From positions 186,001 through 250,000 of the forward strand of contig NZ_JAHLOF010000004.1 of the NCBI RefSeq assembly GCF_018917235.1: a DNA stretch of 64,000 nucleotides. Reading direction: 5' to 3'. The notes under the pieces were generated by a model. That model saw nothing but the letters and a program-made list of their open reading frames with translations, ran no database searches and was not told the DNA's origin. Within the stretch, counting starts at the first letter, position 1; each line of letters opens with the position of its first letter. Both the position numbers and the translations under genes were made by a program. Origin of the DNA: Metaclostridioides mangenotii. GTDB taxonomy: Bacteria > Bacillota > Clostridia > Peptostreptococcales > Peptostreptococcaceae. Positions 57,708 through 64,000 of this stretch are shown in pieces.

Positions 57708-59105
57708 ATGCAAAAAGATTTTATAACTATAAAAGATTTATTTAGAAACAAAGAACAGTATATAGGGAGAGATGTAACTGTAGCTGGTTGGATAAGAACT
57801 TCAAGAGGATCTAAAAATTTCGGGTTTATAGAACTAAATGATGGAAGTTTCTTTAAAAATATGCAAATAGTTTATGATGAAAAGCTTGAGAATTTTAAGG
57901 ATGTATCAAAACTTGCTATCAGTTCAGCAATATTGGTTGAAGGAAAATTAGTTTCTACAGAAGGTGCAAAGCAACCTATGGAGATACAAGCAGACAAAGT
58001 AGTAGTAGAAGGCGAATCAGATAATTCTTACCCATTACAAAAGAAAAAACATACTTTTGAATATTTAAGAACGATAGCACATTTAAGACCTAGAAGTAAT
58101 ACTTTTTCCGCTGTATTTAGAGTAAGATCACTTGCTGCCTATGCTATACATAAATTTTTCCAAGAGAGAAACTTTGTATACGCACATTCACCAATCATAA
58201 CGGGAAGTGATGCTGAAGGTGCTGGAGAAATGTTTAGAATTACAACATTAGATATGGATAATGTACCTAAGATTGATGATGGTAAAGTAGACTATACAGA
58301 AGATTTCTTCGGAAAAGAAGCTCATCTAACTGTAAGTGGACAATTAAATGCAGAAATAATGGCTTTAGCTTTCAGAAATGTATATACTTTTGGGCCAACT
58401 TTTAGAGCGGAAAATTCTTATACAGGTAGACATGCATCAGAATTCTGGATGATAGAACCAGAGATAGTATTTGCAGACTTAGAAGATAATATGGACCTTG
58501 CAGAAGACATGATAAAATACATTATAAGTTATGTACTTGAAAATGCACCAGAGGAAATGGAATTCTTCAACCAATTTATTGATAAAGGATTGCTTGAGAG
58601 ACTTAATAATATTGTTAACTCTGAATTCACTAGAATAACTTATACGAAAGCAGTTGAGTTGCTTATAGAATCAGGCCATAAATTTGAGTATCCAGTTGAG
58701 TGGGGCTGCGACTTACAAACTGAGCACGAGAGATATATTACTGAACAAATATATAATGCACCAGTATTTGTAACTGACTATCCTAAAGATATAAAAGCAT
58801 TCTATATGAGAATGAATGAAGATGGAAAAACAGTAAGAGCGATGGACTTATTAGTTCCAGGAGTTGGTGAAATAGTTGGGGGGTCTCAAAGAGAAGAAAG
58901 AGAAGATGTGCTACTAGCAAAAATAAATGAAATGGGCCTAAATAAGGAAGATTATTGGTGGTATCTAGAACTTAGAAAATACGGTACTGCCACTCACTCT
59001 GGATTTGGTCTTGGGTTTGAGAGAATAATTATGTATATGACTGGTATGAGCAATATCAGAGACGTAATACCATTCCCAAGAACACCTAAAAACGCTGAAT
59101 TCTAA
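57708..59105 (+). CDS. asnS: Asparaginyl-tRNA synthetase
   Basis: 465 residues. N-terminal OB-fold anticodon domain ([24 protein letters not shown]). Class II catalytic core with motif 2 around [22 protein letters not shown] and motif 3 [27 protein letters not shown]. It attaches Asn to tRNA-Asn. AGGAGG site. Regulated by the T-box immediately upstream. The 3' end borders a degenerate integrase region. Confidence 0.96.
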   Translation: MQKDFITIKDLFRNKEQYIGRDVTVAGWIRTSRGSKNFGFIELNDGSFFKNMQIVYDEKLENFKDVSKLAISSAILVEGKLVSTEGAKQPMEIQADKVVVEGESDNSYPLQKKKHTFEYLRTIAHLRPRSNTFSAVFRVRSLAAYAIHKFFQERNFVYAHSPIITGSDAEGAGEMFRITTLDMDNVPKIDDGKVDYTEDFFGKEAHLTVSGQLNAEIMALAFRNVYTFGPTFRAENSYTGRHASEFWMIEPEIVFADLEDNMDLAEDMIKYIISYVLENAPEEMEFFNQFIDKGLLERLNNIVNSEFTRITYTKAVELLIESGHKFEYPVEWGCDLQTEHERYITEQIYNAPVFVTDYPKDIKAFYMRMNEDGKTVRAMDLLVPGVGEIVGGSQREEREDVLLAKINEMGLNKEDYWWYLELRKYGTATHSGFGLGFERIIMYMTGMSNIRDVIPFPRTPKNAEF

Positions 59106-59148
59106 GGGTTGTAGTAATTTTGTTAAAATATAAAAAACAATAAATATA

Positions 59149-59199
59149 GTAATTTGCCTACGGTTTGCCTACGGAGATATTAACTCGTAGGCAAATTAC
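59149..59199. repeat. Inverted and direct repeats at the asnS/integrase border
   Basis: Two adjacent direct copies of TTTGCCTACGG (59153-59163, 59164-59174), and a 14-bp inverted repeat GTAATTTGCCTACG / CGTAGGCAAATTAC (59149-59162, 59186-59199). Position next to the 3' end of an integrase gene suggests an attachment site, possibly doubling as a terminator. Confidence 0.55.
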
Positions 59200-59202
59200 A
59201 TT

Positions 59203-60253
59203 TTATAAAGTTTCAAAAATATCAGCTACCTTTCTAGCGGAGTCATCTGAAGAGTGAGCATAAGTATCTAGTGTTACACTTATATTTGCATGTCCTAATC
59301 TTACTTGGACTTCTTTAGGGTTAACTCCATTTTGTATTAATTTAGTTGCATGCGTATGTCTAAGCATATGAAATGTAAAATCAAAGCCGAGATCTTTTTT
59401 AGTTGCTCTTGTAAGGTAATCAAAATTACGTAGTTTTGCATGTGTACTATTTTCACTAGTACATACTAAATTAGGAATAATAAATCCGTTATCTTTATAA
59501 TGTTTACCATATTTTAGTTTCATCTCCTTTTGATACTTTTTATGTTTCTTCAATAAATTTACTAAAGTATCACCTATTGTAAAGGTCTATATCATCCCAC
59601 GTAAGAGCACAAACTTCTCCACCCCTCATTCCAGTATAAAAACCTATTAATAATAAAGGTATATAATAAAGAGTACCTTGTGGAAATATCTCAATTAATA
59701 AATCAAATCGTTCATTTGTAATCGTTTTAATCTCTTTTTTTATATTTTCATATTTAGGCAATTTAATATATCTATAAGGATTTTCTTTTATTATTTCAAG
59801 TGGATAGACTGCGTACTCTGGAGAAGAACGTATAACAATACACATAGAAGAAAGATAGTTCTTACTGTAGCCTTTTTTAAACATATCATTAATGAAACTT
59901 TGAACCATGGCAGGTGTTATATTCTTTAACTTGTATTTACCTAGTAATGGTTTAAGATGTCTATCTATAGTACCATTATAAGACTTTTTTGTATTAGTTT
60001 TACAGTTTATCTCAACATAATTCTTATACCAATAATCTAAATAACTTGCAAAACTCATATCAGTTTCATCAATATATTTCCCCTTATTTTCATATTCATT
60101 TAAAGCTTGGCGTAGAGATTTTTCGGCTTCTTTTTTAGTAGTTCCCCCAACTCGTTCAATTCGTTTTCTTTTGCCATCAACAGATCCTACTTCGAAACTG
60201 TAATACCATTTGTTACCACGTTTTCGTATATATCCTTGCATTTTATTTATCAC
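59203..60253 (-). pseudogene. Broken tyrosine recombinase (phage/ICE-type integrase)
   Basis: Two adjacent minus-strand frames make up one integrase. The N-terminal part (59570-60253, 227 aa) has the Arg-containing motif GMRGGEVCALTWDD and ends at TGA just after it. The C-terminal part (59203-59553) has HMLRHTHATKLIQNG (H-x-x-R) and the catalytic Tyr in LGHANISVTLDTYAHS. Between them about 25-35 residues normally present are missing and the frame changes, so a deletion inactivated the gene. The TGA here is not a Sec site: the frame beyond it soon stops. Confidence 0.85.
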
Positions 60254-60390
60254 CTTCTTAAATTATTTTTTCGTTGATATCTAATTCTCTTTTTAACTCT
60301 TCTACTAAACCCACATGTATAATACCACTTCATACGATAATGTAACTATATATTAATGTGTATTAATATACGTGTCAATATTTATGTACA

Positions 60391-60420
60391 AAAAGAGCAC
60401 TGCAAAAGCAATGCTCTTAA
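60391..60420 (-). terminator. Terminator of the Ltp-like gene (minus strand)
   Basis: Stem AAGAGCACTGC / GCAATGCTCTT (one mismatch) around an AAAA loop; followed on the minus strand by a T run. Confidence 0.75.
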
Positions 60421-60466
60421 TAGTTTTATTTATTTGTACTTATAGCTTATATAATCAATATTAGTT

Positions 60467-61030
60467 TTAGTCATTCAAATGTTCAACAGCATATGCAGCT
60501 TCTTCAGCAGTGAATTTTTCTCCGTGTTCTGATTTTAACTGGTCTTCAATCGCAGCAGGTGACATTGCCATGTCGTCTTGGTATACTTTTGCCTTCTCTA
60601 AAGCATTCTTATTCCAGTCAGCATTGATATTGTCCATTGCGTATTGTGCAGCTTCTTCAGAAAATTTTTCTCCGTGCTCAGAAGTTAGTTGATCATATAT
60701 ACCAGATTTTGACATATACATGGTATCTGAATAAATTTCTGCTTTTTTAAGTGCTGATGTGTATTCAGCGGGAACTTTACTATCAGATTGTTTTATACTT
60801 TCGTCATTGTTGTTAGTTGTTTCTTTTGTGGTATTGCTTGAATTAACAGTCGTTGTAGTTTCGCTACTATCACCTAAATTAGCCCCGATACTACCAACTA
60901 TAATTACTGTTAGTATAATAAACCATGCACGCTTATAAATTGGTTTCTTATTTTTTGCCCCGCAATTTGGACATGATTTAGCATTGCTTGCTATTTGGTT
61001 ACTACATGTTTTACATTGTTTCATTTTCAT
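60467..61030 (-). CDS. Zinc-ribbon, membrane-anchored Ltp (superinfection-exclusion-like) protein
   Basis: 187 residues from ATG 61030, which follows GGAGGG; a longer frame from 61105 starts upstream of that site and is rejected. Order: zinc ribbon CKTCSNQ...CPNCGAK (Cys4), one membrane span (AWFIILTVIIVGSIGANLG), Thr/Asn-rich linker, then two Ltp repeats (SALKKAEIYSDTMYMSKSGI and ALEKAKVYQDDMAMSPAAI, each closing with SEHGEKF). The Ltp repeat is known from a phage TP-J34 lipoprotein that blocks DNA injection by other phages. It lies beside the integrase remnant. Confidence 0.82.
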   Translation of the reverse strand: MKMKQCKTCSNQIASNAKSCPNCGAKNKKPIYKRAWFIILTVIIVGSIGANLGDSSETTTTVNSSNTTKETTNNNDESIKQSDSKVPAEYTSALKKAEIYSDTMYMSKSGIYDQLTSEHGEKFSEEAAQYAMDNINADWNKNALEKAKVYQDDMAMSPAAIEDQLKSEHGEKFTAEEAAYAVEHLND

Positions 61031-61750
61031 AATAATACCCTCCATAATAATTGTTCGATATAAGGATAACATAGCTTTTAGGATATTTATGTCGAATATT
61101 GTCATGAAATAAAAATAGACTCTGAATTTTAAGAGCCTATTGTATAATGTTAAAATTATATAATTTTAATTTAATAATTATTTGTATCTCCGTATAATTG
61201 ACGATAAGTTTAATTTAATCTACTGTTGTTCTTTCTTAATTTAGCTTTCTTGCTTTAAAACTATTTCTCACTCCAGGAATTAAGGTAGTAGCGATTAATG
61301 TTACAATCATTATATCCAAAATATATAGTTTCTATAGAACGGTTTGTTATTATACATATATTCAATCCTCCTATATTTTTTTTAATAATTATAGGAGAAT
61401 TGAATATATGTAAAAAAGATTTTAGTGCGAATAAATGTTTGGTTCCTATAAGGATCTTTATGTTAGAATAATGTATTACCGAGTAGGCATTAAAAATAAG
61501 AATTACATATTAAGGAAGGAAAAATAAATTAAAAAAAATTTGCCACCAATAATTTATTAAATCTATATAACACTATAGGAGCACAGTAGGATACTATAGA
61601 GTACTTTGTGGTTCGTTACTGTGTATTTATTTTTTAAATATGGCACATAAATTGGCTTTGCACGAGTTTGAAATTATTGGGATTACTAGAAATAATATTA
61701 TTAAAGATAAATGATACACGCGCGGGTACATAAAAAATGGAGGGATTCGA
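61031..61750. other. Decayed mobile-element DNA
   Basis: About 720 bases without an intact gene. On the minus strand a ribosome site and ATG at about 61367 start a 15-codon frame (MYNNKPFYRNYIFWI) that breaks and continues in another frame (MIVTLIATTLIPGVRNSF), i.e. a frameshifted small membrane protein. A 22-bp inverted repeat surrounds that start. The rest shows no supportable feature. Confidence 0.5.
61354..61411. repeat. 22-bp near-perfect inverted repeat
   Basis: Arms 61354-61375 and 61390-61411 differ at one position and are separated by 14 bases. Each arm contains a ribosome-site-like GGAG and an ATG reading outward; the plus-strand ATG is followed at once by TAA. Confidence 0.75.
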
Positions 61751-61849
61751 TTGAAGGAAAGGGTAAAAATTTTAATTGATGAAATAGAAGATATAAGATT
61801 TTTGGGGATTCTATGTCGTATGATAGAGAAACGTTTAGGTAAATGTTAG
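61751..61849 (+). CDS. Small TTG-start protein, 32 aa
   Basis: GGAGGG and then TTG start. Product MKERVKILIDEIEDIRFLG... ending in GKC. It resembles the very small helical proteins with an E-D-I/F-L core often found in clostridial phage and ICE regions. No function known. A second one lies 110 bases downstream. Confidence 0.45.
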   Translation: MKERVKILIDEIEDIRFLGILCRMIEKRLGKC

Positions 61850-61958
61850 TAATAAGTTTGCATAAGAAAAACTTATTTGGTACAATATAATTGTATGAGA
61901 CAAAGTTTCATTTCTCTAGTTAATAGTCTGAGATTATTAATTAGGAAGGAGTGGGATA

Positions 61959-62078
61959 TTGAAATCCGAGATATTAAGTTTATTAGATAACACAGAGGAT
62001 ATCAAAATACTAAATATAGTATACATGATATTAAAGACTAATAAACATAAACAAAAACATAATTTAATATGTAAATAA
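61959..62078 (+). CDS. Small TTG-start protein, 39 aa
   Basis: AAGGAGTGG site and then TTG start. Product begins MKSEILSLLDNTEDIKILNI and has a lysine/histidine-rich tail. Same design as the preceding 32-aa ORF (short leader, EDIKxL core), possibly a diverged duplicate. Confidence 0.45.
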   Translation: MKSEILSLLDNTEDIKILNIVYMILKTNKHKQKHNLICK

Positions 62079-62083
62079 AAAAA

Positions 62084-62193
62084 TAGCTAGAGCAAGAAAA
62101 GGATTAGAGAAGTTTCCTGATAATGTTACTATGTTTGTAGGCTATGACTTTAAGGAGACTTATAGAAAAGTGGTTGAGTGGTTGGAAAATTGA
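62084..62193 (+). pseudogene. Remnant of a small protein gene
   Basis: An open frame without a start codon reads RARKGLEKFPDNVTMFVGYD and ends with EWLEN at TGA. Coding-like composition and a terminator right after it (62210-62238) suggest the 3' end of a former gene. Confidence 0.4.
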
Positions 62194-62209
62194 AAATTGA
62201 TATAGGTAA

Positions 62210-62238
62210 TGGGGTAGCTTAATTGCTACCCCATTTTT
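62210..62238. terminator. Bidirectional terminator
   Basis: Stem TGGGGTAGC / GCTACCCCA with TTAATT loop and T run; also ends the minus-strand genes to the right. Confidence 0.88.
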
Positions 62239-62454
62239 TTATTTATTATTAATTGTGTTTTTTTTTGAATTACTTCTAAATATATTAATAATTTTTTCTA
62301 CAATGCTACATATTACTATAAAAATAATAATTCCTAATATTAAATTTACTATGTTTTTCTCAATCTTTATAACGTCGAAAATGAACACTGCATAAAAATA
62401 ACCAATCACGAGTTTAAGTATAAGTATATAGTCGAATTTATTATATTTTGACAT
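62239..62454 (-). CDS. Small membrane protein, 71 aa
   Basis: Two hydrophobic segments (ILILKLVIGYFYAVFIFDVI and IVNLILGIIIFIVICSIV) and a basic tail. AAGGAGG site before the ATG. It lies 10 bases downstream of the CWB2 gene, in the same operon. No family recognised. Confidence 0.7.
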   Translation of the reverse strand: MSKYNKFDYILILKLVIGYFYAVFIFDVIKIEKNIVNLILGIIIFIVICSIVEKIINIFRSNSKKNTINNK

Positions 62455-62464
62455 ACATCCTCCT

Positions 62465-64000
62465 TTAGTTTGAGACTTCTATATATCCATTATTTGGTTT
62501 CGGGTCTATAGAATCTATGTACTTCGCTATACGAAGACCAAAATCATAGTCAATATATTCTATTGCTATCCCTGCTGCTACTGGTGCGTATTTAACTAAT
62601 TTCTTAGCACCCATAGATTTTAATCTTCTAGCTAAAGTTTGTGTCATCATTTTCTTTACAACAGCTTTACCTTTTTTCTTAATTAAACCTTTAATTGCAG
62701 CTGTTTTCCCTATGGATAAAAAAATTGCTACATTGAATGCTTTACCTGCAGTTTTTACTTTAGATACTCTTATAATTAGTTTATTAGAATATAATTTTTC
62801 AGGATTTACTAAACTACTAAAGTCTATTCCAGGATCTGCACCAAGTATTTCATTTACAATTTCGCTATCAGGGACATATTCTTCCGGAATATTGTATGAT
62901 TCTTCATAATTATCAACTGCTATATTATTTACTATTTCATTACCAAATTCTTCTATTACATCATAACTTGCTGATTCATTCTCTACAATTAAATCTGGAT
63001 TATAGTATTCGGGCTGTCCAAAACTATTAATATTTGATGAAGTTTCAATTTTAATTCTAGTATCACTGATTTTAGTAAGTCTATTATATTCAGTAGATCC
63101 GCTTGCAGTAGTTCTTTGTATAATTACAATGTTATTTTTTTTGTCTACACTTTTAGTTTTCCAGCTTGAGTCATCATAATCAGAATAAATAGGTTCATCG
63201 TTTCTAAAAATCATTAATGATTCGGGGTCTATTATTAATTGCTTACTTTCATCACTTTCAGATTTCCAGATACCAAACATATCACCATAAACAGGATATG
63301 GAGCTAAGCAATTTTCTATTACTTCATTAGTTAAATTACCACATGCAATAACCTTCCCAGCGACATATAAAGATCCCTTATCATTACTTTCAGAGACTAA
63401 GGCGAAAAGTGAGTCTTTTGATATTATTGTTGATACTAATGCATTAGTAAGATTGTACCCATCTGCAACATAAAATTTTAAAGCCCCGTCTGTAACCATC
63501 TGACTATAAGCTTCTTCATCTAAGAAAGTATTAATTACCTCCTGGTTTGTTTCAAATCGATCATTACCAGAAATTCTGGTTGCTCCCTTGTTAGTTACTA
63601 TATCTTCACTCATTGAATTTGCCCCACCTATAACATAGCACGTCTTGTTCGATGTTGAATAATTTGTACTAGTACCATTTGTTAATATTATTGGAGCGCT
63701 ATATTTACATGCAATTGGAGATATACTTATAGCATCAGGTTCACCTTTAAAACCATTTAATAGGAAAACATAATTTGAATTTGTATATTTCTTTATTTCG
63801 TTAGCCACATTTATACTTGTTTCAATTCTATCTCCGCCTTGAATTCTAGTTATTGTTATTCCTTTTGATTTTAAGGTACTTTCTATACCAGAACTTACAG
63901 AGTTAGTTCCACCAATAATGTAAACTTTATTTACTCCAGAGGATAACCTTTTCATTGTTACAGTCGGTATACTATCTTTTTTAGTAAGCAATATAGGCGA
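62465..64000 (-). CDS. Cell-wall-binding repeat 2 (CWB2) protein, N-terminus outside the window
   Basis: The open frame continues through base 64000, so the start is missing; at least 511 residues are encoded here. The first about 165 residues are CWB2 modules (GVNKVYIIGGTNSVSSGIE, RIQGGDRIETSINVANEI, ATRISGNDRFETNQEVI), which anchor proteins to the wall by binding the anionic polymer PS-II in C. difficile. The following region to about residue 330 is a unique beta-rich domain. A C-terminal hydrophobic, lysine-rich segment (KTAAIKGLIKKKGKAVVKKM) is unusual for the family. It is probably an exported surface protein. Confidence 0.85.
   Translation of the reverse strand, partial: SPILLTKKDSIPTVTMKRLSSGVNKVYIIGGTNSVSSGIESTLKSKGITITRIQGGDRIETSINVANEIKKYTNSNYVFLLNGFKGEPDAISISPIACKYSAPIILTNGTSTNYSTSNKTCYVIGGANSMSEDIVTNKGATRISGNDRFETNQEVINTFLDEEAYSQMVTDGALKFYVADGYNLTNALVSTIISKDSLFALVSESNDKGSLYVAGKVIACGNLTNEVIENCLAPYPVYGDMFGIWKSESDESKQLIIDPESLMIFRNDEPIYSDYDDSSWKTKSVDKKNNIVIIQRTTASGSTEYNRLTKISDTRIKIETSSNINSFGQPEYYNPDLIVENESASYDVIEEFGNEIVNNIAVDNYEESYNIPEEYVPDSEIVNEILGADPGIDFSSLVNPEKLYSNKLIIRVSKVKTAGKAFNVAIFLSIGKTAAIKGLIKKKGKAVVKKMMTQTLARRLKSMGAKKLVKYAPVAAGIAIEYIDYDFGLRIAKYIDSIDPKPNNGYIEVSN

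Noticed and set aside
59153..59174. CRISPR-like direct repeats
   Set aside because: Only two adjacent 11-bp copies with no spacer. No CRISPR array was seen anywhere in the window.
59570..59600. TGA at the end of the integrase N-terminal part as another selenocysteine codon
   Set aside because: The frame beyond it reaches TAA within about 10 codons, while the rest of the integrase continues in another frame with a segment missing. A deletion/frameshift explains it better.

Overview
The window comes from a low-GC, anaerobic, amino-acid-fermenting Firmicute, most likely a member of Peptostreptococcaceae (the Clostridioides / Paraclostridium / Romboutsia / Terrisporobacter neighbourhood). The evidence is very AT-rich DNA with strong AGGAGG ribosome binding sites, a complete Stickland glycine reductase operon, a second reductase substrate module with a BCCT transporter, glutamate 2,3-aminomutase, a Csp-type subtilisin, a CWB2 cell-wall protein and a C. 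difficile-like type I toxin-antitoxin locus. I cannot name the species.

Layout. 1-5.6 kb: end of an unidentified gene, a small hypothetical, two tandem YczE-like membrane proteins, a DUF1540 protein, a LacI-type regulator and a CstA-type transporter. 5.8-12.4 kb: a selenocysteine-rich operon in which four genes are each cut by one in-frame UGA (at 6438, 9659, 10831 and 12254). Read through, they give a DsrE-like protein, a UxxC thioredoxin-like selenoprotein, an ArsP-like efflux permease, an exported protein ending in Cys-Cys-COOH, two ABC substrate-binding proteins (one a selenoprotein), a selenoprotein ABC permease, an ATPase and a MerB-like organomercurial-lyase homologue whose catalytic Cys159 position is selenocysteine. 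From memory this matches the 'SAO' (selenocysteine-assisted organometal) system proposed by comparative genomics with gene names saoA-E, L, P and T. I know of no biochemical characterisation. It is the most interesting system in the window.

14.5-28.7 kb: glycine riboswitch, grdX, trxB, trxA, grdE, grdA (Sec), grdB (Sec), grdC, grdD; then a divergent PucR-type regulator and a second component-B pair (GrdG/I-like and GrdF/H-like, Sec) with a BCCT transporter, best read as betaine (less likely sarcosine) uptake and reduction using the shared components A and C. With the SAO genes this makes seven in-frame UGA selenocysteine sites within about 20 kb.

28.9-55.5 kb: mostly chromosomal genes (guaB, xpt, transaldolase, phosphohexomutase, topB, AI-2E exporter, tyrosine phosphatase, PrsA-like foldase, tandem aminopeptidases P, POT peptide transporter, PfoR-like protein, glutamate 2,3-aminomutase, Csp-like protease). 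A type I toxin-antitoxin module absent from simple ORF calls lies at 39.5-39.8 kb. 55.5-64 kb: gene remnants, an XRE regulator, a T-box-controlled asnS, then a decayed mobile-element segment (broken tyrosine integrase, Ltp/superinfection-exclusion-like protein, tiny TTG-start ORFs) and a CWB2 cell-wall protein running off the window end.
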